From Croceicoccus pelagius (lineage in GTDB: Bacteria > Pseudomonadota > Alphaproteobacteria > Sphingomonadales > Sphingomonadaceae), in NCBI RefSeq assembly GCF_001661915.1, contig NZ_LYWY01000039.1:310001-374000 (forward strand): a stretch of DNA of 64,000 nucleotides, in the 5' to 3' direction. The position numbers were made by a program, and so were the translations under genes. The notes beneath the pieces were generated by a model, which saw only the letters and a list, made by a program, of their open reading frames with translations, did no database searches and had not been told where the DNA came from. Positions 31,135 to 41,801 of the stretch are shown one piece after another (positions within the stretch are counted from its first letter, which is position 1; each line of letters starts with the position of its first letter).

Positions 31135-31728
31135 ATGCCTCAGCGCATGGCAAGGCGATTGGCCGGCTGGACGAGGTCCAAAATGCCGACGCGCGAACAG
31201 ATGGAGCAGAACCGCTTCATCCGTCCCTTCGCGCATCGCGTGCTGCGTTCCGAGCTTTGGCGTTTTACCCGCCGTTCCGTGCCGCGCGGGGTCGCGCTCG
31301 GCATTGCGGCCGGCATCATCATTCCGCTTGGCCAGATCTTCGTCGCCGCACTGCTGGCTCTGCCGTTTCGGGCCAACGTGCCGGTTGCGGCGGTCACGAC
31401 TTTCATTACCAATCCCGCGACGATCCCTTTCGTCTGGTGGTTCGCGAACTGGCTGGGCAGCTCGCTGCTTAGGGTCGACCAGAACACTTACATCGCACCT
31501 GTCAGCACCGCGATGCAGAGTACCGAATTCGACCGGTTCCTCGAATGGCTGACGGGCGAAACGCTGGTGACTGCTTTCGGGCTGGTCACGCTGGCTTCCG
31601 TTTGCGCGTCGCTGGGCTATCTCTTGTCCTCATGGTTCTGGCGCTGGTGGGTCGCGCGCAAGCGGTTGCGCGTGATACGGTTGCGCCGCGAGCGGCTGGA
31701 AAAGGCCCGCAAGGCGGAGGCTGAGTAA
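31135..31728 (+). CDS. DUF2062 membrane protein
   Basis: A 197-residue integral membrane protein of the DUF2062 family. After a basic N-terminus (MPQRMARRLAGW) come family signatures SVPRGVALGIAAGIIIPLGQ and ANVPVAAVTTFITNPATIPFVWWFANWLG, then a last membrane segment and a strongly basic C-terminus (RKRLRVIRLRRERLEKARK). No biochemical function is established for the family. The stop TAA is directly followed by the TTG start of cckA, so the two are translated together. Confidence 0.9.
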   Translation: MPQRMARRLAGWTRSKMPTREQMEQNRFIRPFAHRVLRSELWRFTRRSVPRGVALGIAAGIIIPLGQIFVAALLALPFRANVPVAAVTTFITNPATIPFVWWFANWLGSSLLRVDQNTYIAPVSTAMQSTEFDRFLEWLTGETLVTAFGLVTLASVCASLGYLLSSWFWRWWVARKRLRVIRLRRERLEKARKAEAE

Positions 31729-34137
31729 TTGGATTTCGCAAGACTGAGGGAAACGCGGAGCAAGGCGCTGCCCGACTGGGTTTTGATCGGCTTCGCTGTG
31801 CTCGCCTCTGTCATTGCGATCCAGATCGTCACCGGCGTCTGGCAGCTTACCGTGGCCTATGCGGGCGCACTGCTGGTTTTCGCGGTCGCGCTGCACAATG
31901 CGACCCGCCGCGCACCGCGGGAGGCCGAAGCCACTCTGGCCCCGCCGGACTGGTCGGTCACTGTCGCTGCGATCGAACGTCCCGATGTCGCGACCGTCAT
32001 TACCGAGCGTTCGGGCCGCGTCGTGTGCGCCAACGGCCGCTACGGTGAGTGGTTCGGTTTCTACAACACCCCGCCCGAACTCGCGCTCGACGAGGATTCG
32101 CAGGAAATCCTGCGCGAGGCAGAACGGGAAGCCTGGCGTTCGGGTGAGGCTACTGTCGGCCCGCTCGTCGGCACCAGTGGGCGCTGGCACGCGGTTTTGC
32201 GCCGGGCCGGGCGCGGGCAGAACCATCTCGTGTGGGAACTGGCGCCGGTCGAAATGGTCGACCTTGGCGCGCGGGTGGTGCGCCAGCTCGACGACAAGCT
32301 CGGCCGCGCTCTCGGCATCGCGGGCATTCAGGCCGTTGCCGTCAGCGCGAAGGGCGAGATACTCGGTTCGAACGGAGAGTTCGCGCGGCGCGCGGCTGGC
32401 GAAATTCCGGCCAATATCGTCGGGCGCGAGTTCGTCGAATACCTGACCGCCGACGATTACGACCGCATTTACTACGCGCGCGAAGGCACGAGCGGCGAGG
32501 ACTTGCGCCTCGTCCACATGCCTATCAGCGATCCCGACGTGATCGCGGGCGGAGAGGGGCAGCCGCCCGTGCTGTTCCTGATCCTCGAAGGCGGTCTCCA
32601 CGCCGGAAACTCGGCCGCGCTGCCCGAGATCGAGAGCCTTCTGGCGCTGCTGCCGCTCGGACTTGCCATGACCGACCGAGACGGGCGGTTCCTCTTTGCG
32701 AACAAGGCCTTCCGCCGTGCGGCGGGCCTCGAGACTTTGGGCGAGATTCCGCCTTTTCCGTCCGACCTCGTCGTCCGCGAAGACAAGGGCGCGCTGGCCG
32801 ATTCGATCCGCCGCCACGCCGCGGGGACGCCCAGTTCAGGTGCATTGCCGATCCGGCTTCATGCCAGTCCGGAAGAACCGGTCACGCTCAGCCTTGCGGG
32901 CGTGCGCGGGCTCGGCGATGCGGCTGTCCTGCTCAGCCTGAAGGATACGACCGAGGAAACACGCCTCAAGCGCCAGGTCGCGCAGGCGACGAAGATGCAG
33001 GCAGTGGGACAGCTGGCAGGCGGCGTCGCGCACGACTTCAACAACGTGCTCACCGCGATCATCGGCTATTGCGACCTGATGCTGCTGCGCCACGCGCCGG
33101 GCGACAGCGATTACGACGACATTCAGCAGATCAAGGCGAACTCGAACCGCGCAGCCTCGCTGACGCGCCAGTTGCTCGCGTTTTCCCGGCAACAGACGCT
33201 TCGTCCGCAGGTCCTGCAGCTGCCCGACGTCATCTCCGAGGTTTCGGCGCTCCTGAAGCGGCTCATCGGTGAGAAGATCAAGCTGGAGGTCAAGCACGAC
33301 CGCGCGCTTGGCGCCGTTCGGGCCGACCCGAGCCAGCTTGAACAAGTGATCGTCAATCTCGCGGTCAATGCGCGCGACGCCATGCTCAGCAAGGGCGAGG
33401 CGGGGACGCTGACGATCTCGACCCAGAAAATCACCCCGCGCGAAGTCCGCGCGCTGAAGAACGAGATCCTGCCGCCGGGCAACTATACCGCGCTGATTGT
33501 CGAGGATACGGGCGAGGGGATTCCGTCCGACAAGCTCGGCAAGATTTTCGAGCCGTTCTACACGACCAAGGAAACCGGCAAGGGCACCGGGCTCGGGCTG
33601 TCGACCGTCTACGGTATCGTCAAGCAGTCGGACGGCTTCATCTTCTGCGACAGCGAACCGGGCGAAGGCGCGCGATTCAGCGTCTATCTGCCAGTACACG
33701 TGCAGATGGCCGGCGAAGTCGTTGCAGAACCGAAGAAGGAAGTGGAACCACGCGCTGCATTCGGCGGAACCGGCCGCATCCTGCTGGTCGAGGACGAAGA
33801 CACCGTGCGCGCCGTCGCGGAACGCGCGCTGGTGCGACAGGGCTACAAGGTCACGGTCGCCTCCGACGGTGAGGAAGGCCTGGAAATCGTGCGGGCGGGG
33901 GCGGATTTCGACCTCGTCATTTCCGACGTTGTCATGCCTACGATGGACGGTCCGGCCATGGCGCGAGAGATTCGCAAGCTGAAGCCGGAGCTGCCTGTCC
34001 TGTTCATGTCGGGCTATGCCGAGGAACAGTTGCGCCGCGAAATCGACATTGCCTCGATGTATTTCCTGCCAAAGCCTTTTTCGGTCGCACAGATCGGGGA
34101 AAAGGTCGTTTCGGTGCTGGGCGCGACGCGCGAATAG
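31729..34137 (+). CDS. cckA: Hybrid histidine kinase CckA
   Basis: Cell-cycle phosphorelay kinase that, through ChpT, phosphorylates CtrA and CpdR. The 802 residues comprise two N-terminal membrane helices (about 17-54), PAS-like sensor regions, a HisKA domain with H435 in GGVAHDFNNVLTAIIGY, an ATPase domain (N box NLAVNARDAM, G1 VEDTGEGIP, F/G2 FEPFYTTKETGKGTGLGLS) and a receiver with D733 in DLVISDVVMPTMDG. GGVAHDFNN and the FEPFYTTK form are typical of CckA. The start is a TTG at 31729 immediately after the previous stop, with GGAGG eight bases upstream. Confidence 0.93.
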   Translation: MDFARLRETRSKALPDWVLIGFAVLASVIAIQIVTGVWQLTVAYAGALLVFAVALHNATRRAPREAEATLAPPDWSVTVAAIERPDVATVITERSGRVVCANGRYGEWFGFYNTPPELALDEDSQEILREAEREAWRSGEATVGPLVGTSGRWHAVLRRAGRGQNHLVWELAPVEMVDLGARVVRQLDDKLGRALGIAGIQAVAVSAKGEILGSNGEFARRAAGEIPANIVGREFVEYLTADDYDRIYYAREGTSGEDLRLVHMPISDPDVIAGGEGQPPVLFLILEGGLHAGNSAALPEIESLLALLPLGLAMTDRDGRFLFANKAFRRAAGLETLGEIPPFPSDLVVREDKGALADSIRRHAAGTPSSGALPIRLHASPEEPVTLSLAGVRGLGDAAVLLSLKDTTEETRLKRQVAQATKMQAVGQLAGGVAHDFNNVLTAIIGYCDLMLLRHAPGDSDYDDIQQIKANSNRAASLTRQLLAFSRQQTLRPQVLQLPDVISEVSALLKRLIGEKIKLEVKHDRALGAVRADPSQLEQVIVNLAVNARDAMLSKGEAGTLTISTQKITPREVRALKNEILPPGNYTALIVEDTGEGIPSDKLGKIFEPFYTTKETGKGTGLGLSTVYGIVKQSDGFIFCDSEPGEGARFSVYLPVHVQMAGEVVAEPKKEVEPRAAFGGTGRILLVEDEDTVRAVAERALVRQGYKVTVASDGEEGLEIVRAGADFDLVISDVVMPTMDGPAMAREIRKLKPELPVLFMSGYAEEQLRREIDIASMYFLPKPFSVAQIGEKVVSVLGATRE

Positions 34138-34182
34138 ACCTATCGCTGATCGTGCATTCTGCGGGTTGCCCGCGGAAATTTC

Positions 34183-34197
34183 GTTCTCCTCTTGTTC
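34183..34197. promoter_or_regulatory. LexA (SOS) box of recA
   Basis: GTTC-TCCTCTT-GTTC, a perfect GTTC-N7-GTTC site. It overlaps a plausible -35 (TTGTTC, 34192-34197), which is followed after 17 bases by TACATG (34215-34220). LexA bound here would block the recA promoter. Confidence 0.9.
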
Positions 34198-34274
34198 CAT
34201 GAGAACAAATGGGATACATGACTGTCATTGCCGATCACCCGATCGGGGGCAATCATGATGTGGAGGCCGGAACG

Positions 34275-35333
34275 ATGGCAGCAAATCTGAAGCTGGTGGA
34301 CAAGGAAAACAACGTGGATCGGCAAAAGGCGCTCGACGCCGCCCTGGCCCAGATCGATCGGGCATTCGGCAAGGGTTCGGCTATGAGGCTGGGCTCGAAG
34401 GAAGCGATGAACGTGGAGGCTATCTCCACCGGCTCGCTCGGTCTCGACATCGCGCTCGGCGTGGGCGGGCTGCCCAAGGGCCGCGTGATCGAGGTGTATG
34501 GCCCGGAAAGCTCGGGCAAGACGACGCTCGCCCTGCATGTCATTGCAGAGGCGCAGAAGAACGGCGGCACGGCGGCTTTCGTCGACGCGGAACATGCGCT
34601 CGACCCTGTCTATGCCAAGAAGCTGGGCGTAAACATCGACGAACTGATCGTCTCGCAGCCGGACACCGGTGAACAGGCTCTGGAAATCACCGACACGCTG
34701 GTCCGCTCCAACGCGATCGACGTGCTGGTGGTCGACTCGGTCGCCGCTCTCGTTCCCCGCGCCGAGATCGAGGGCGAAATGGGCGACAGCCACGTCGGCC
34801 TGCAGGCCCGTTTGATGAGCCAGTCGCTGCGCAAGCTGACTGGTTCGATCAACCGTTCGAAGTGCATGGTGATCTTCATCAACCAGCTGCGCATGAAGAT
34901 CGGCGTGATGTACGGCAACCCGGAAACGACGACGGGTGGCAATGCGCTGAAGTTCTACGCCTCGGTCCGCCTCGACATCCGTCGCACCGGCCAGATCAAG
35001 GATCGCGACGAAGTCGTCGGCAACGCGACCCGTGTGAAGGTTGTGAAGAACAAGGTCGCACCGCCGTTCAAGCAGGTCGAATTCGACATCATGTACGGCG
35101 AGGGCATCTCCAAGATCGGTGAAATCCTCGATCTGGGTGTGAAGGCCGGCATCGTGGAGAAGTCGGGCGCGTGGTTCAGCTATGATTCGATCCGCATCGG
35201 TCAGGGCCGCGAGAATGCGAAGAACTTCCTCAAGGAAAATCCGGAAGTCTGTGAGCGTCTCGAAAACGCGATCCGCGGCAAGACCGACGAGGTTGCCGAA
35301 GAGATGATGGTCGGCCCCGGCGAAGACGACTGA
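34275..35333 (+). CDS. recA: Recombinase RecA
   Basis: Forms filaments on single-stranded DNA, drives homologous recombination and triggers LexA self-cleavage. The 352 residues begin [23 protein letters not shown]. They contain Walker [10 protein letters not shown], the [20 protein letters not shown] segment, Walker [11 protein letters not shown], and the L2 region with [21 protein letters not shown]. The acidic C-terminus (MVGPGEDD) is typical. The ATG at 34275 was chosen because GGAGG (34262-34266) is eight bases upstream; the in-frame GTG or ATG starts nearer the promoter add non-conserved residues. Confidence 0.98.
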   Translation: MAANLKLVDKENNVDRQKALDAALAQIDRAFGKGSAMRLGSKEAMNVEAISTGSLGLDIALGVGGLPKGRVIEVYGPESSGKTTLALHVIAEAQKNGGTAAFVDAEHALDPVYAKKLGVNIDELIVSQPDTGEQALEITDTLVRSNAIDVLVVDSVAALVPRAEIEGEMGDSHVGLQARLMSQSLRKLTGSINRSKCMVIFINQLRMKIGVMYGNPETTTGGNALKFYASVRLDIRRTGQIKDRDEVVGNATRVKVVKNKVAPPFKQVEFDIMYGEGISKIGEILDLGVKAGIVEKSGAWFSYDSIRIGQGRENAKNFLKENPEVCERLENAIRGKTDEVAEEMMVGPGEDD

Positions 35334-35358
35334 TTTTCGAAAGGTTAGTGCCTTGAAG

Positions 35359-35391
35359 GGGCGGGCGCGGCATCGGCCGGGCCCGCCCTTT
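35359..35391 (+). terminator. Terminator of recA
   Basis: GGGCGGGC...GCCCGCCC with a 14-base loop that can itself pair (GCGGCATCGGCCG), followed by TTT. It lies 25 bases after the recA stop. Confidence 0.75.
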
Positions 35392-35506
35392 GCATATCTG
35401 GTGTTGATCGAGTTCTGGACTGATCGAGCTGGGCGATCGCCGTGACGGGGAATAGTGCGCACGTTCGATCTTGCTGGAAAAGCGCGGGTCGCCTAACTGG
35501 CTTCCC

Positions 35507-38170
35507 ATGAGTTCGACCAACGATATCCGCGCCTCCTTCCTCGACTATTTTGGCAAGGCTGGGCACGCCAAAGTCCATTCGGCGCCGCTGGTGCCGTACA
35601 ACGACCCGACACTGATGTTCGTGAATGCGGGCATGGTGCCGTTCAAGAACGTGTTCACGGGTCTTGAAACGCGCGATCCGCCGCGGGCGACATCATCGCA
35701 GAAGTGCGTGCGGGCAGGCGGCAAGCATAACGATCTCGATAATGTCGGCTATACCGCGCGTCACCACACGTTCTTCGAGATGCTCGGTAACTTCTCGTTC
35801 GGCGATTATTTCAAGGAACAGGCAATCGAGCACGCCTGGAACCTGCTGACGAAAGAGTGGGGTATCCCTGCCGAGAAGCTGACGACGACGGTGTACCACA
35901 CCGACGATGAGGCGTTCGAGTTGTGGAAGAAGATCGCGGGGCTTCCCGATCACAAGATCATCCGGATTTCGACGTCTGACAACTTCTGGTCGATGGGTGA
36001 CACTGGCCCCTGCGGTCCGTGCAGCGAGATCTTTTACGATCATGGCGAGCATATCTGGGGCGGCCCTCCGGGATCGCCTGAGGAAGATGGCGACCGCTTT
36101 ATCGAGATCTGGAACCTCGTCTTTATGCAGTTCGAGCAGAAGGCCGACGGTTCGCGCGATCCGCTGCCGAAGCCCTCGATCGACACCGGCATGGGCCTCG
36201 AACGTATCGCGGCGGTCATGCAGGGTGTGCACGACAACTACGACATCGACACGTTCAAGGCGCTGATCGCTGCGTCGGAGAGCCTGACCGGCGTGAAGGC
36301 CGAAGGTCCGACGCAGGCCAGCCACCGCGTCATCGCTGATCACTTGCGTTCGACCAGCTTCCTGCTTGCCGATGGCGTGCTGCCGTCGAATGAGGGCCGC
36401 GGCTATGTCCTGCGCCGTATCATGCGCCGCGCCATGCGGCATGCGCACCTGTTGGGTGCGAGCGAGCCATTGATGCACCGTCTTGTGCCCTCGCTGGTGA
36501 CCGAGATGGGTCAGGCCTATCCCGAACTCGCCCGTGCGCAGGCGCTGATTAGTGAAGTTCTGGAACGCGAGGAGACCCGTTTCCGCCAAACGCTCGACAA
36601 GGGTCTGCGCCTTCTCGACGAAGCGACCGGTAACATGGGCGACGGCGACGAACTGCCCGGCGAAACCGCGTTCAAGCTCTATGATACTTACGGCTTCCCC
36701 TACGACCTGACCGAGGACGCACTGCGTTCGCGCGGGATCGGCGTCGACCGCGAAGGATTCGATGCCGCGATGGCGCAGCAGAAAGCTGCCGCCCGCGCCG
36801 CATGGAAGGGCAGTGGCGATGCGGCTTCGGGCGAGGTCTGGTTCGACATCGCCGAACGTGAAGGCGCAACCGAATTCACCGGCTACACTTCTACCGATGG
36901 CGAGGGCCGCGTGGTCGCGCTGCTCGTCGATGGCATCGAAACGCAGATGGTGGCCGAGCAAGGGCAGGATGTCCTCGTCCTTACCAACCAGACGCCGTTC
37001 TATGGCGAAAGTGGCGGTCAGGCTGGCGACGCCGGCACGATTACCGGACCTGGCGGCCTGTCGCTCAAGGTCAGCGATACGTCCAAGCCGTTGGGCCGCC
37101 TTCACGTGCACCATGCTCGGGTCGAGAGCGGTACTATCGAGGTCGGCCAGACGGTTCATTTGACGGTCGACGCGGAACGCCGCGATGCGATCCGCGCGAA
37201 CCACTCGGCAACACACCTGCTGCACGCGGCGCTGCGTAACCGGCTTGGTGAACATGTCACGCAGAAGGGGTCGCTCGTCGTGGCGGATCGCCTGCGCTTT
37301 GACTTTTCCCACCCCAATGCGCTGACCAACGCTGACATCGAGGCGATCGAGGCCGAGGTAAACGCCGAGATCCGCCACAACGAGACGGTGACCACTCGCC
37401 TGATGAGCCCCGACGACGCGATCGAGGCTGGCGCCATGGCGCTGTTCGGCGAAAAGTACGGCGAGGAAGTCCGCGTCCTTTCGATGGGCCGCGCGGGTTC
37501 GGATACGAAGCCCTATTCGGTCGAACTTTGCGGCGGCACGCACGTCAAGGCGCTCGGCGATATTTCGGTATTCCGCATCGTGTCTGAAAGTGCTGTCTCC
37601 TCGGGTGTGCGCCGCGTCGAGGCACTGACCGGCGAGGCTGCTCGCAAGTGGCTGGTCGGTCGCGAGAATGCGCTGAAGGCGATTGCGGGTCTGATGAAGG
37701 CAGCGCCCGATGAAGTCGCGGGCCGGGTGTCCGCGCTGATCGACGAGCGCAAGCGGCTCGAACGCGAACTTTCGGAAGCGAAGAAGGCCTTGGCGCTTGC
37801 CGAGGCGACCGGTGGCGGTTCTGCGTCTGCACCCGCCGAAGAGGAAGTCGGCGGCGTCGCGTTCGCGGGACAGGTGCTGGAAGGCATGGACCCCAAGGAA
37901 CTGCGCGGCCTGCTTGACGAGGCGAAGAAGCGTTTGGGTTCGGGTGTTGCTGCCATTGCTGCGGTCAACGACGGACGCGCTGCGTTCGCGGTTGCTGTGA
38001 CGGATGACCTGACCGATCGGTTCAGCGCGGTCGATCTTGTCCGCAAGGGCGTCGAGGCGCTGGGCGGCAAGGGTGGCGGCGGCCGTCCCGACATGGCGCA
38101 GGGCGGGGGCCCCGATGGCGGCAAGGCCGATGAAGCGATCGCGGCGGTAAAGGAAGCACTCGCCGTCTGA
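35507..38170 (+). CDS. alaS: Alanyl-tRNA synthetase
   Basis: Charges tRNA-Ala. The 887-residue protein is full length. The class II catalytic core has [18 protein letters not shown] and [11 protein letters not shown]; the editing domain has the zinc-binding [13 protein letters not shown] and CGGTH (C675). A coiled segment ([20 protein letters not shown]) and the C-Ala domain ending in a glycine-rich [14 protein letters not shown] follow. The ATG at 35507 gives [15 protein letters not shown], the usual beginning. It has its own transcript after the recA terminator. Confidence 0.98.
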   Translation: MSSTNDIRASFLDYFGKAGHAKVHSAPLVPYNDPTLMFVNAGMVPFKNVFTGLETRDPPRATSSQKCVRAGGKHNDLDNVGYTARHHTFFEMLGNFSFGDYFKEQAIEHAWNLLTKEWGIPAEKLTTTVYHTDDEAFELWKKIAGLPDHKIIRISTSDNFWSMGDTGPCGPCSEIFYDHGEHIWGGPPGSPEEDGDRFIEIWNLVFMQFEQKADGSRDPLPKPSIDTGMGLERIAAVMQGVHDNYDIDTFKALIAASESLTGVKAEGPTQASHRVIADHLRSTSFLLADGVLPSNEGRGYVLRRIMRRAMRHAHLLGASEPLMHRLVPSLVTEMGQAYPELARAQALISEVLEREETRFRQTLDKGLRLLDEATGNMGDGDELPGETAFKLYDTYGFPYDLTEDALRSRGIGVDREGFDAAMAQQKAAARAAWKGSGDAASGEVWFDIAEREGATEFTGYTSTDGEGRVVALLVDGIETQMVAEQGQDVLVLTNQTPFYGESGGQAGDAGTITGPGGLSLKVSDTSKPLGRLHVHHARVESGTIEVGQTVHLTVDAERRDAIRANHSATHLLHAALRNRLGEHVTQKGSLVVADRLRFDFSHPNALTNADIEAIEAEVNAEIRHNETVTTRLMSPDDAIEAGAMALFGEKYGEEVRVLSMGRAGSDTKPYSVELCGGTHVKALGDISVFRIVSESAVSSGVRRVEALTGEAARKWLVGRENALKAIAGLMKAAPDEVAGRVSALIDERKRLERELSEAKKALALAEATGGGSASAPAEEEVGGVAFAGQVLEGMDPKELRGLLDEAKKRLGSGVAAIAAVNDGRAAFAVAVTDDLTDRFSAVDLVRKGVEALGGKGGGGRPDMAQGGGPDGGKADEAIAAVKEALAV

Positions 38171-38209
38171 TCCGCCGCGCCCCGACAAGGCATCGGGTGC
38201 CGAGCCGGC

Positions 38210-40009
38210 TCAGGCCGCTTCGACTTCGCCCTTCTTGCCGCTCGCCCGGTCGGCAAGGGTTGTCTTCAGCTTGGGCTTACGATCGAGTTCGCCTTCGCGC
38301 ATGATCTGTTCGCGGTATTCGTCGCGCTTTTCGTGGATCGAGGCGATCACCGGCCCCATGGCGACGCCGATGTTCACCAGTACGGCTTCCGACAATTGCA
38401 GCGAGCTTTCAAGCGTTTCGGGCACAGCCTCGGTCGCGCCCGCGCGATAGAGTTCGGCTGCATGTTCCGTATCGCGAGCACGCGCGATTATCGGCATGTC
38501 GGGATAGCGGCTGCGTAGCTTGCGCAGCAGCCGCGCGGCCAGAACCGGTTCGTCCATCGTCAGGATGATCGCGGACGCCTTCGACAGGTCCAGTCGGTCC
38601 AGAGCTGGTCCGCGTGCGTCGGCGAACATCAGCGGATGTTTGCGCAGGCGCGCGATATCGACCATTTCGGGGTCGGCATCGATGGCCAGGAAGCGTTGTC
38701 CATGTTTCTGCATCATGTCGGCAATCAGCCGTCCGACGCGGCCATAACCGATAATGATCGCGCGGTCTTCCGAAGGATCGGTATTGCCGTCGAGCGAGGG
38801 CGCCGGCGCCGCATCGACGTGGCGCGCGACCTTGCGGCCGATCAGCGCGAGGATCGGCGTGATGGTGAGGCCGATGGCCGTCACGATCTGCCAGAACTGT
38901 GCCGTCTGGGGCTGGATCAGCTGCGCCGTGGCGGCTGCGGACAGAACGATGAGGGTCGTTTCTGACGGGCTAGACATCGTGATGCCCGTTTCTACCGCCG
39001 TGCCGCGCCGTGCGCCCATCATGCGCAGCAGGCCGCCTGTCACCAGTGCCTTGACCAGCAGGACGCCGGACACGGCCAGCGCAATCGGCCATGCGTTCGC
39101 CGCGATGACGCCAAGGTCCACCCCCATGCCCACGGTAATCAGGAATATCCCGAGGGCGAGGCCCTTGAAGGGGGCGGTAATGCCCTCGACTTCGGTGTGG
39201 TATTCCGTCTCTGCGATCAGCAGGCCCGCGATCAGCGCGCCGACGATGGGCGAAAGGCCGACAGCGGCCGTTGCCAGTGCCGAAACGATCACCACCAGCA
39301 GACTGGCTGAAAGGAACAATTCAGGGCTCTTGGTCCGGGCTGCCTGTGCGAACAGGCGGGGCAGCAGGAACCGACCGCCCAGCATCAGGATGATGATCGT
39401 GAGGCCGCCGGTCCAGATCGTGTACCACAGGCCTTCCATTCCTTCGCTCGATGCGTAGGGGGCCATCGCTCCCAAGAGGAAAATAATCGGGACGATGGCG
39501 ATATCCTCGAACAGCAGCATGGAGAGCGCGGCCTTGCCCACCGGGCTCTTCGTGCCGGAAATCGGCAGCACCAGCGCGGTCGAAGACAAGGCAAGCGCAA
39601 GGCCCAGGCCCATCGCGCCGGTCCAGTACTGGCCCATTGTCATCAGAGCGAAGGCGATCAGCGCCGCCGAAATCGTCAGCTCCAGCGCGCCGAGGCCGAA
39701 GACCATGCGCCGTAACTGCCAAAGGCGGTTGAAAGACAGTTCCAGCCCGATCGTGAACAGCAGCAGGATGATGCCGAATTCGGCAAATGGTTCCAGCCCC
39801 TGTGGATCGGTGATCGTTATGTACTGAAGCCAGGGATATTCGAAGACCAGTCTGCCGAGGCCGAACGGTCCGACAAGCATGCCGACGAGGATGAATCCGA
39901 TGATCGGGGTGATCCGGAACCTGGCGAAGACCGGGATGACGATACCCGCAGATCCAAGAATGACCAGTGCGTCGGACAGGACGGGTGAGAAATGCAGTTC
40001 GCTTGCCAT
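38210..40009 (-). CDS. CPA2-family cation:proton antiporter with TrkA-N domain
   Basis: Inner-membrane monovalent cation/H+ antiporter of the KefB/KefC/YbaL group; 599 residues. About twelve membrane helices carry the CPA2 motifs (GFILVGMLVGPFGLG, FGIILLLFTIGLELS, FEDIAIVPII). A cytoplasmic RCK/TrkA-N domain follows, with the nucleotide motif IIIGYGRVGRLIADM and AIDADPEMV. The C-terminus is highly charged. K+ is the likeliest ion by family, not proven. The start is uncertain: ATG at 40009 or an in-frame TTG three codons earlier. Confidence 0.9.
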   Translation of the reverse strand: MASELHFSPVLSDALVILGSAGIVIPVFARFRITPIIGFILVGMLVGPFGLGRLVFEYPWLQYITITDPQGLEPFAEFGIILLLFTIGLELSFNRLWQLRRMVFGLGALELTISAALIAFALMTMGQYWTGAMGLGLALALSSTALVLPISGTKSPVGKAALSMLLFEDIAIVPIIFLLGAMAPYASSEGMEGLWYTIWTGGLTIIILMLGGRFLLPRLFAQAARTKSPELFLSASLLVVIVSALATAAVGLSPIVGALIAGLLIAETEYHTEVEGITAPFKGLALGIFLITVGMGVDLGVIAANAWPIALAVSGVLLVKALVTGGLLRMMGARRGTAVETGITMSSPSETTLIVLSAAATAQLIQPQTAQFWQIVTAIGLTITPILALIGRKVARHVDAAPAPSLDGNTDPSEDRAIIIGYGRVGRLIADMMQKHGQRFLAIDADPEMVDIARLRKHPLMFADARGPALDRLDLSKASAIILTMDEPVLAARLLRKLRSRYPDMPIIARARDTEHAAELYRAGATEAVPETLESSLQLSEAVLVNIGVAMGPVIASIHEKRDEYREQIMREGELDRKPKLKTTLADRASGKKGEVEAA

Positions 40010-40174
40010 CTCCTGCAAGTCCTACGTTGCAATGCGTCGATTGGCCAGTGCGCGAGGCGGGGTGCGCATGCTTTGACGGCAAAAAATGTCGGAAGGCGGC
40101 AAGACCGTTTGCACGATGGGCCGAACGCGGTCATCTTTGCTTCAAAGACAAGAACATGGGTGAGAGGAGCAACG

Positions 40175-41797
40175 ATGCTGGGCCTGATGCAGGACTGGCC
40201 GCTAACGGTCGACAAGATCCTCGACCGCGCGGCAAGCTATTTCGGCGATACCGAGATCGTGACGCGCCGGACCGACGGGGCGATCCATCGCACGAATTAT
40301 GCTGAAGTGCACGCAAGGGCGCGGCAGGTTTCGGGTGCGCTGAGGGCGCTTGGCATCACGGCAGGCGACAGGGTCGCTACGCTGGCGTGGAACAGCGAAC
40401 GGCACATGGAAAGCTGGTACGGGGCGATGGGCATCGGGGCGGTGCTGCACACGCTGAACCCGCGCCTTCACCCGCAGCAGCTGGCCTGGATCATCAACCA
40501 CGCTGCCGACCGGGTGCTTATTTTCGACACCACGTTTCTGCCCTTGGTCGAGGCTGTGCGCGAGCAGATCTCGGTCGAACATTACGTCATCATCGCTGAC
40601 CCATCCGAAATGCCGGAGAATCAGCTCGGCGCAATCTGTTACGAGAAATGGATCGCCGCGGCGAATATCGGAACGGCGTGGGGCGGTTTCGACGAGAACA
40701 GCGCCTGCGGGCTTTGCTATACGTCAGGCACGACGGGCAATCCCAAGGGCGTACTCTATTCGCACCGGTCGAACGTGATCCACGCGATGATTTCGCTAAG
40801 CAAGGACTGTTTCGATCTGGGCAGTCACGACACGGTGATGCCGGTCGTACCGATGTTCCACGCCAATGCCTGGGCACTGGCCTTTGCAGGGCCGATGGCG
40901 GGCGCAAAGATGGTGATGCCGGGGCCGGGTCTGGACGGTCGGTCGATCCACGAGATGCTGACCGACGAGCGCGTGACGCTTACGGCTGCCGTGCCGACGC
41001 TCTGGATGGGGCTGCTTGAATATATGCGAGCCAACAAGCTTGACTTGCCATGGTTGAAGCGGGTGTGCATCGGCGGGTCGGCCATTCCCGAACGTATTTT
41101 GCGCGCATTCGAAGAAGACTATGGCGTCGAGGTTGGCCACGCCTGGGGCATGACCGAATGTTCGCCGATCGGGTCGGTCTCGCATGTTCCGCGCGGGCTG
41201 GTCGATGCACCGTTCGAGAAGGTTCTGCCGCACAAGATGGCGCAGGGCATTCCCCTGTTCGGCACGGAACTGCGCGTCGTCGGCAGCGAAGGCGATACGG
41301 TCGCGCGAGGCAGCGGGGATTCGGGAAACCTGCAGATCCGCGGTGTTGCTGTCGTCAGCAGCTATTTCGGCGGTGATGGTGGCGACATCCTTGATGAGAA
41401 CGACTGGTTCGACACCGGCGACCTCGCATCGGTCGACGAGGAGGGCGCGATCCGTCTGACCGACCGCTCGAAGGACGTCATCAAGTCGGGCGGCGAATGG
41501 ATCAGTTCGATCGATCTGGAAAACGCGGTGATCTCTCACCCGCAAGTGGCCAACGCAGCGGCCATCGCCATTCCGAACGACAAGTGGGGCGAAAGGCCGC
41601 TGTTGATCATTCAGCCCGAATCCGGACTTCTGCCAAGCGAGGACGACTTGCGCGAATTTCTCACCGGTCGCATCGCGAGCTGGTGGATGCCCGACGAGTT
41701 TCGTTTCGTCGAAGCGATTCCGCTGGGTGCGACCGGCAAGGTCAACAAGCTGAAGCTGCGCAAGATGTACGCCGACGGGGAACTTGCCGCCGACTGA
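40175..41797 (+). CDS. Acyl-CoA ligase (long- or medium-chain), AMP-binding family
   Basis: Activates a fatty acid as acyl-adenylate and then as CoA thioester; 540 residues. The AMP-binding motif is [17 protein letters not shown]; further motifs are [41 protein letters not shown], and the C-terminal [19 protein letters not shown] and [12 protein letters not shown] with the catalytic lysine. The FHANAW and GMTE forms fit the FadD-like long/medium-chain ligases (LCFACS family). The ATG at 40175 was chosen because GAGAGG is well spaced upstream. Confidence 0.92.
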   Translation: MLGLMQDWPLTVDKILDRAASYFGDTEIVTRRTDGAIHRTNYAEVHARARQVSGALRALGITAGDRVATLAWNSERHMESWYGAMGIGAVLHTLNPRLHPQQLAWIINHAADRVLIFDTTFLPLVEAVREQISVEHYVIIADPSEMPENQLGAICYEKWIAAANIGTAWGGFDENSACGLCYTSGTTGNPKGVLYSHRSNVIHAMISLSKDCFDLGSHDTVMPVVPMFHANAWALAFAGPMAGAKMVMPGPGLDGRSIHEMLTDERVTLTAAVPTLWMGLLEYMRANKLDLPWLKRVCIGGSAIPERILRAFEEDYGVEVGHAWGMTECSPIGSVSHVPRGLVDAPFEKVLPHKMAQGIPLFGTELRVVGSEGDTVARGSGDSGNLQIRGVAVVSSYFGGDGGDILDENDWFDTGDLASVDEEGAIRLTDRSKDVIKSGGEWISSIDLENAVISHPQVANAAAIAIPNDKWGERPLLIIQPESGLLPSEDDLREFLTGRIASWWMPDEFRFVEAIPLGATGKVNKLKLRKMYADGELAAD

Positions 41798-41801
41798 CCG
41801 C

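Noticed and set aside
35693-38188. An 831-codon open frame opposite alaS
   Set aside because: Antisense of a clear alanyl-tRNA synthetase; the absence of stops follows from the codon use of the real gene.
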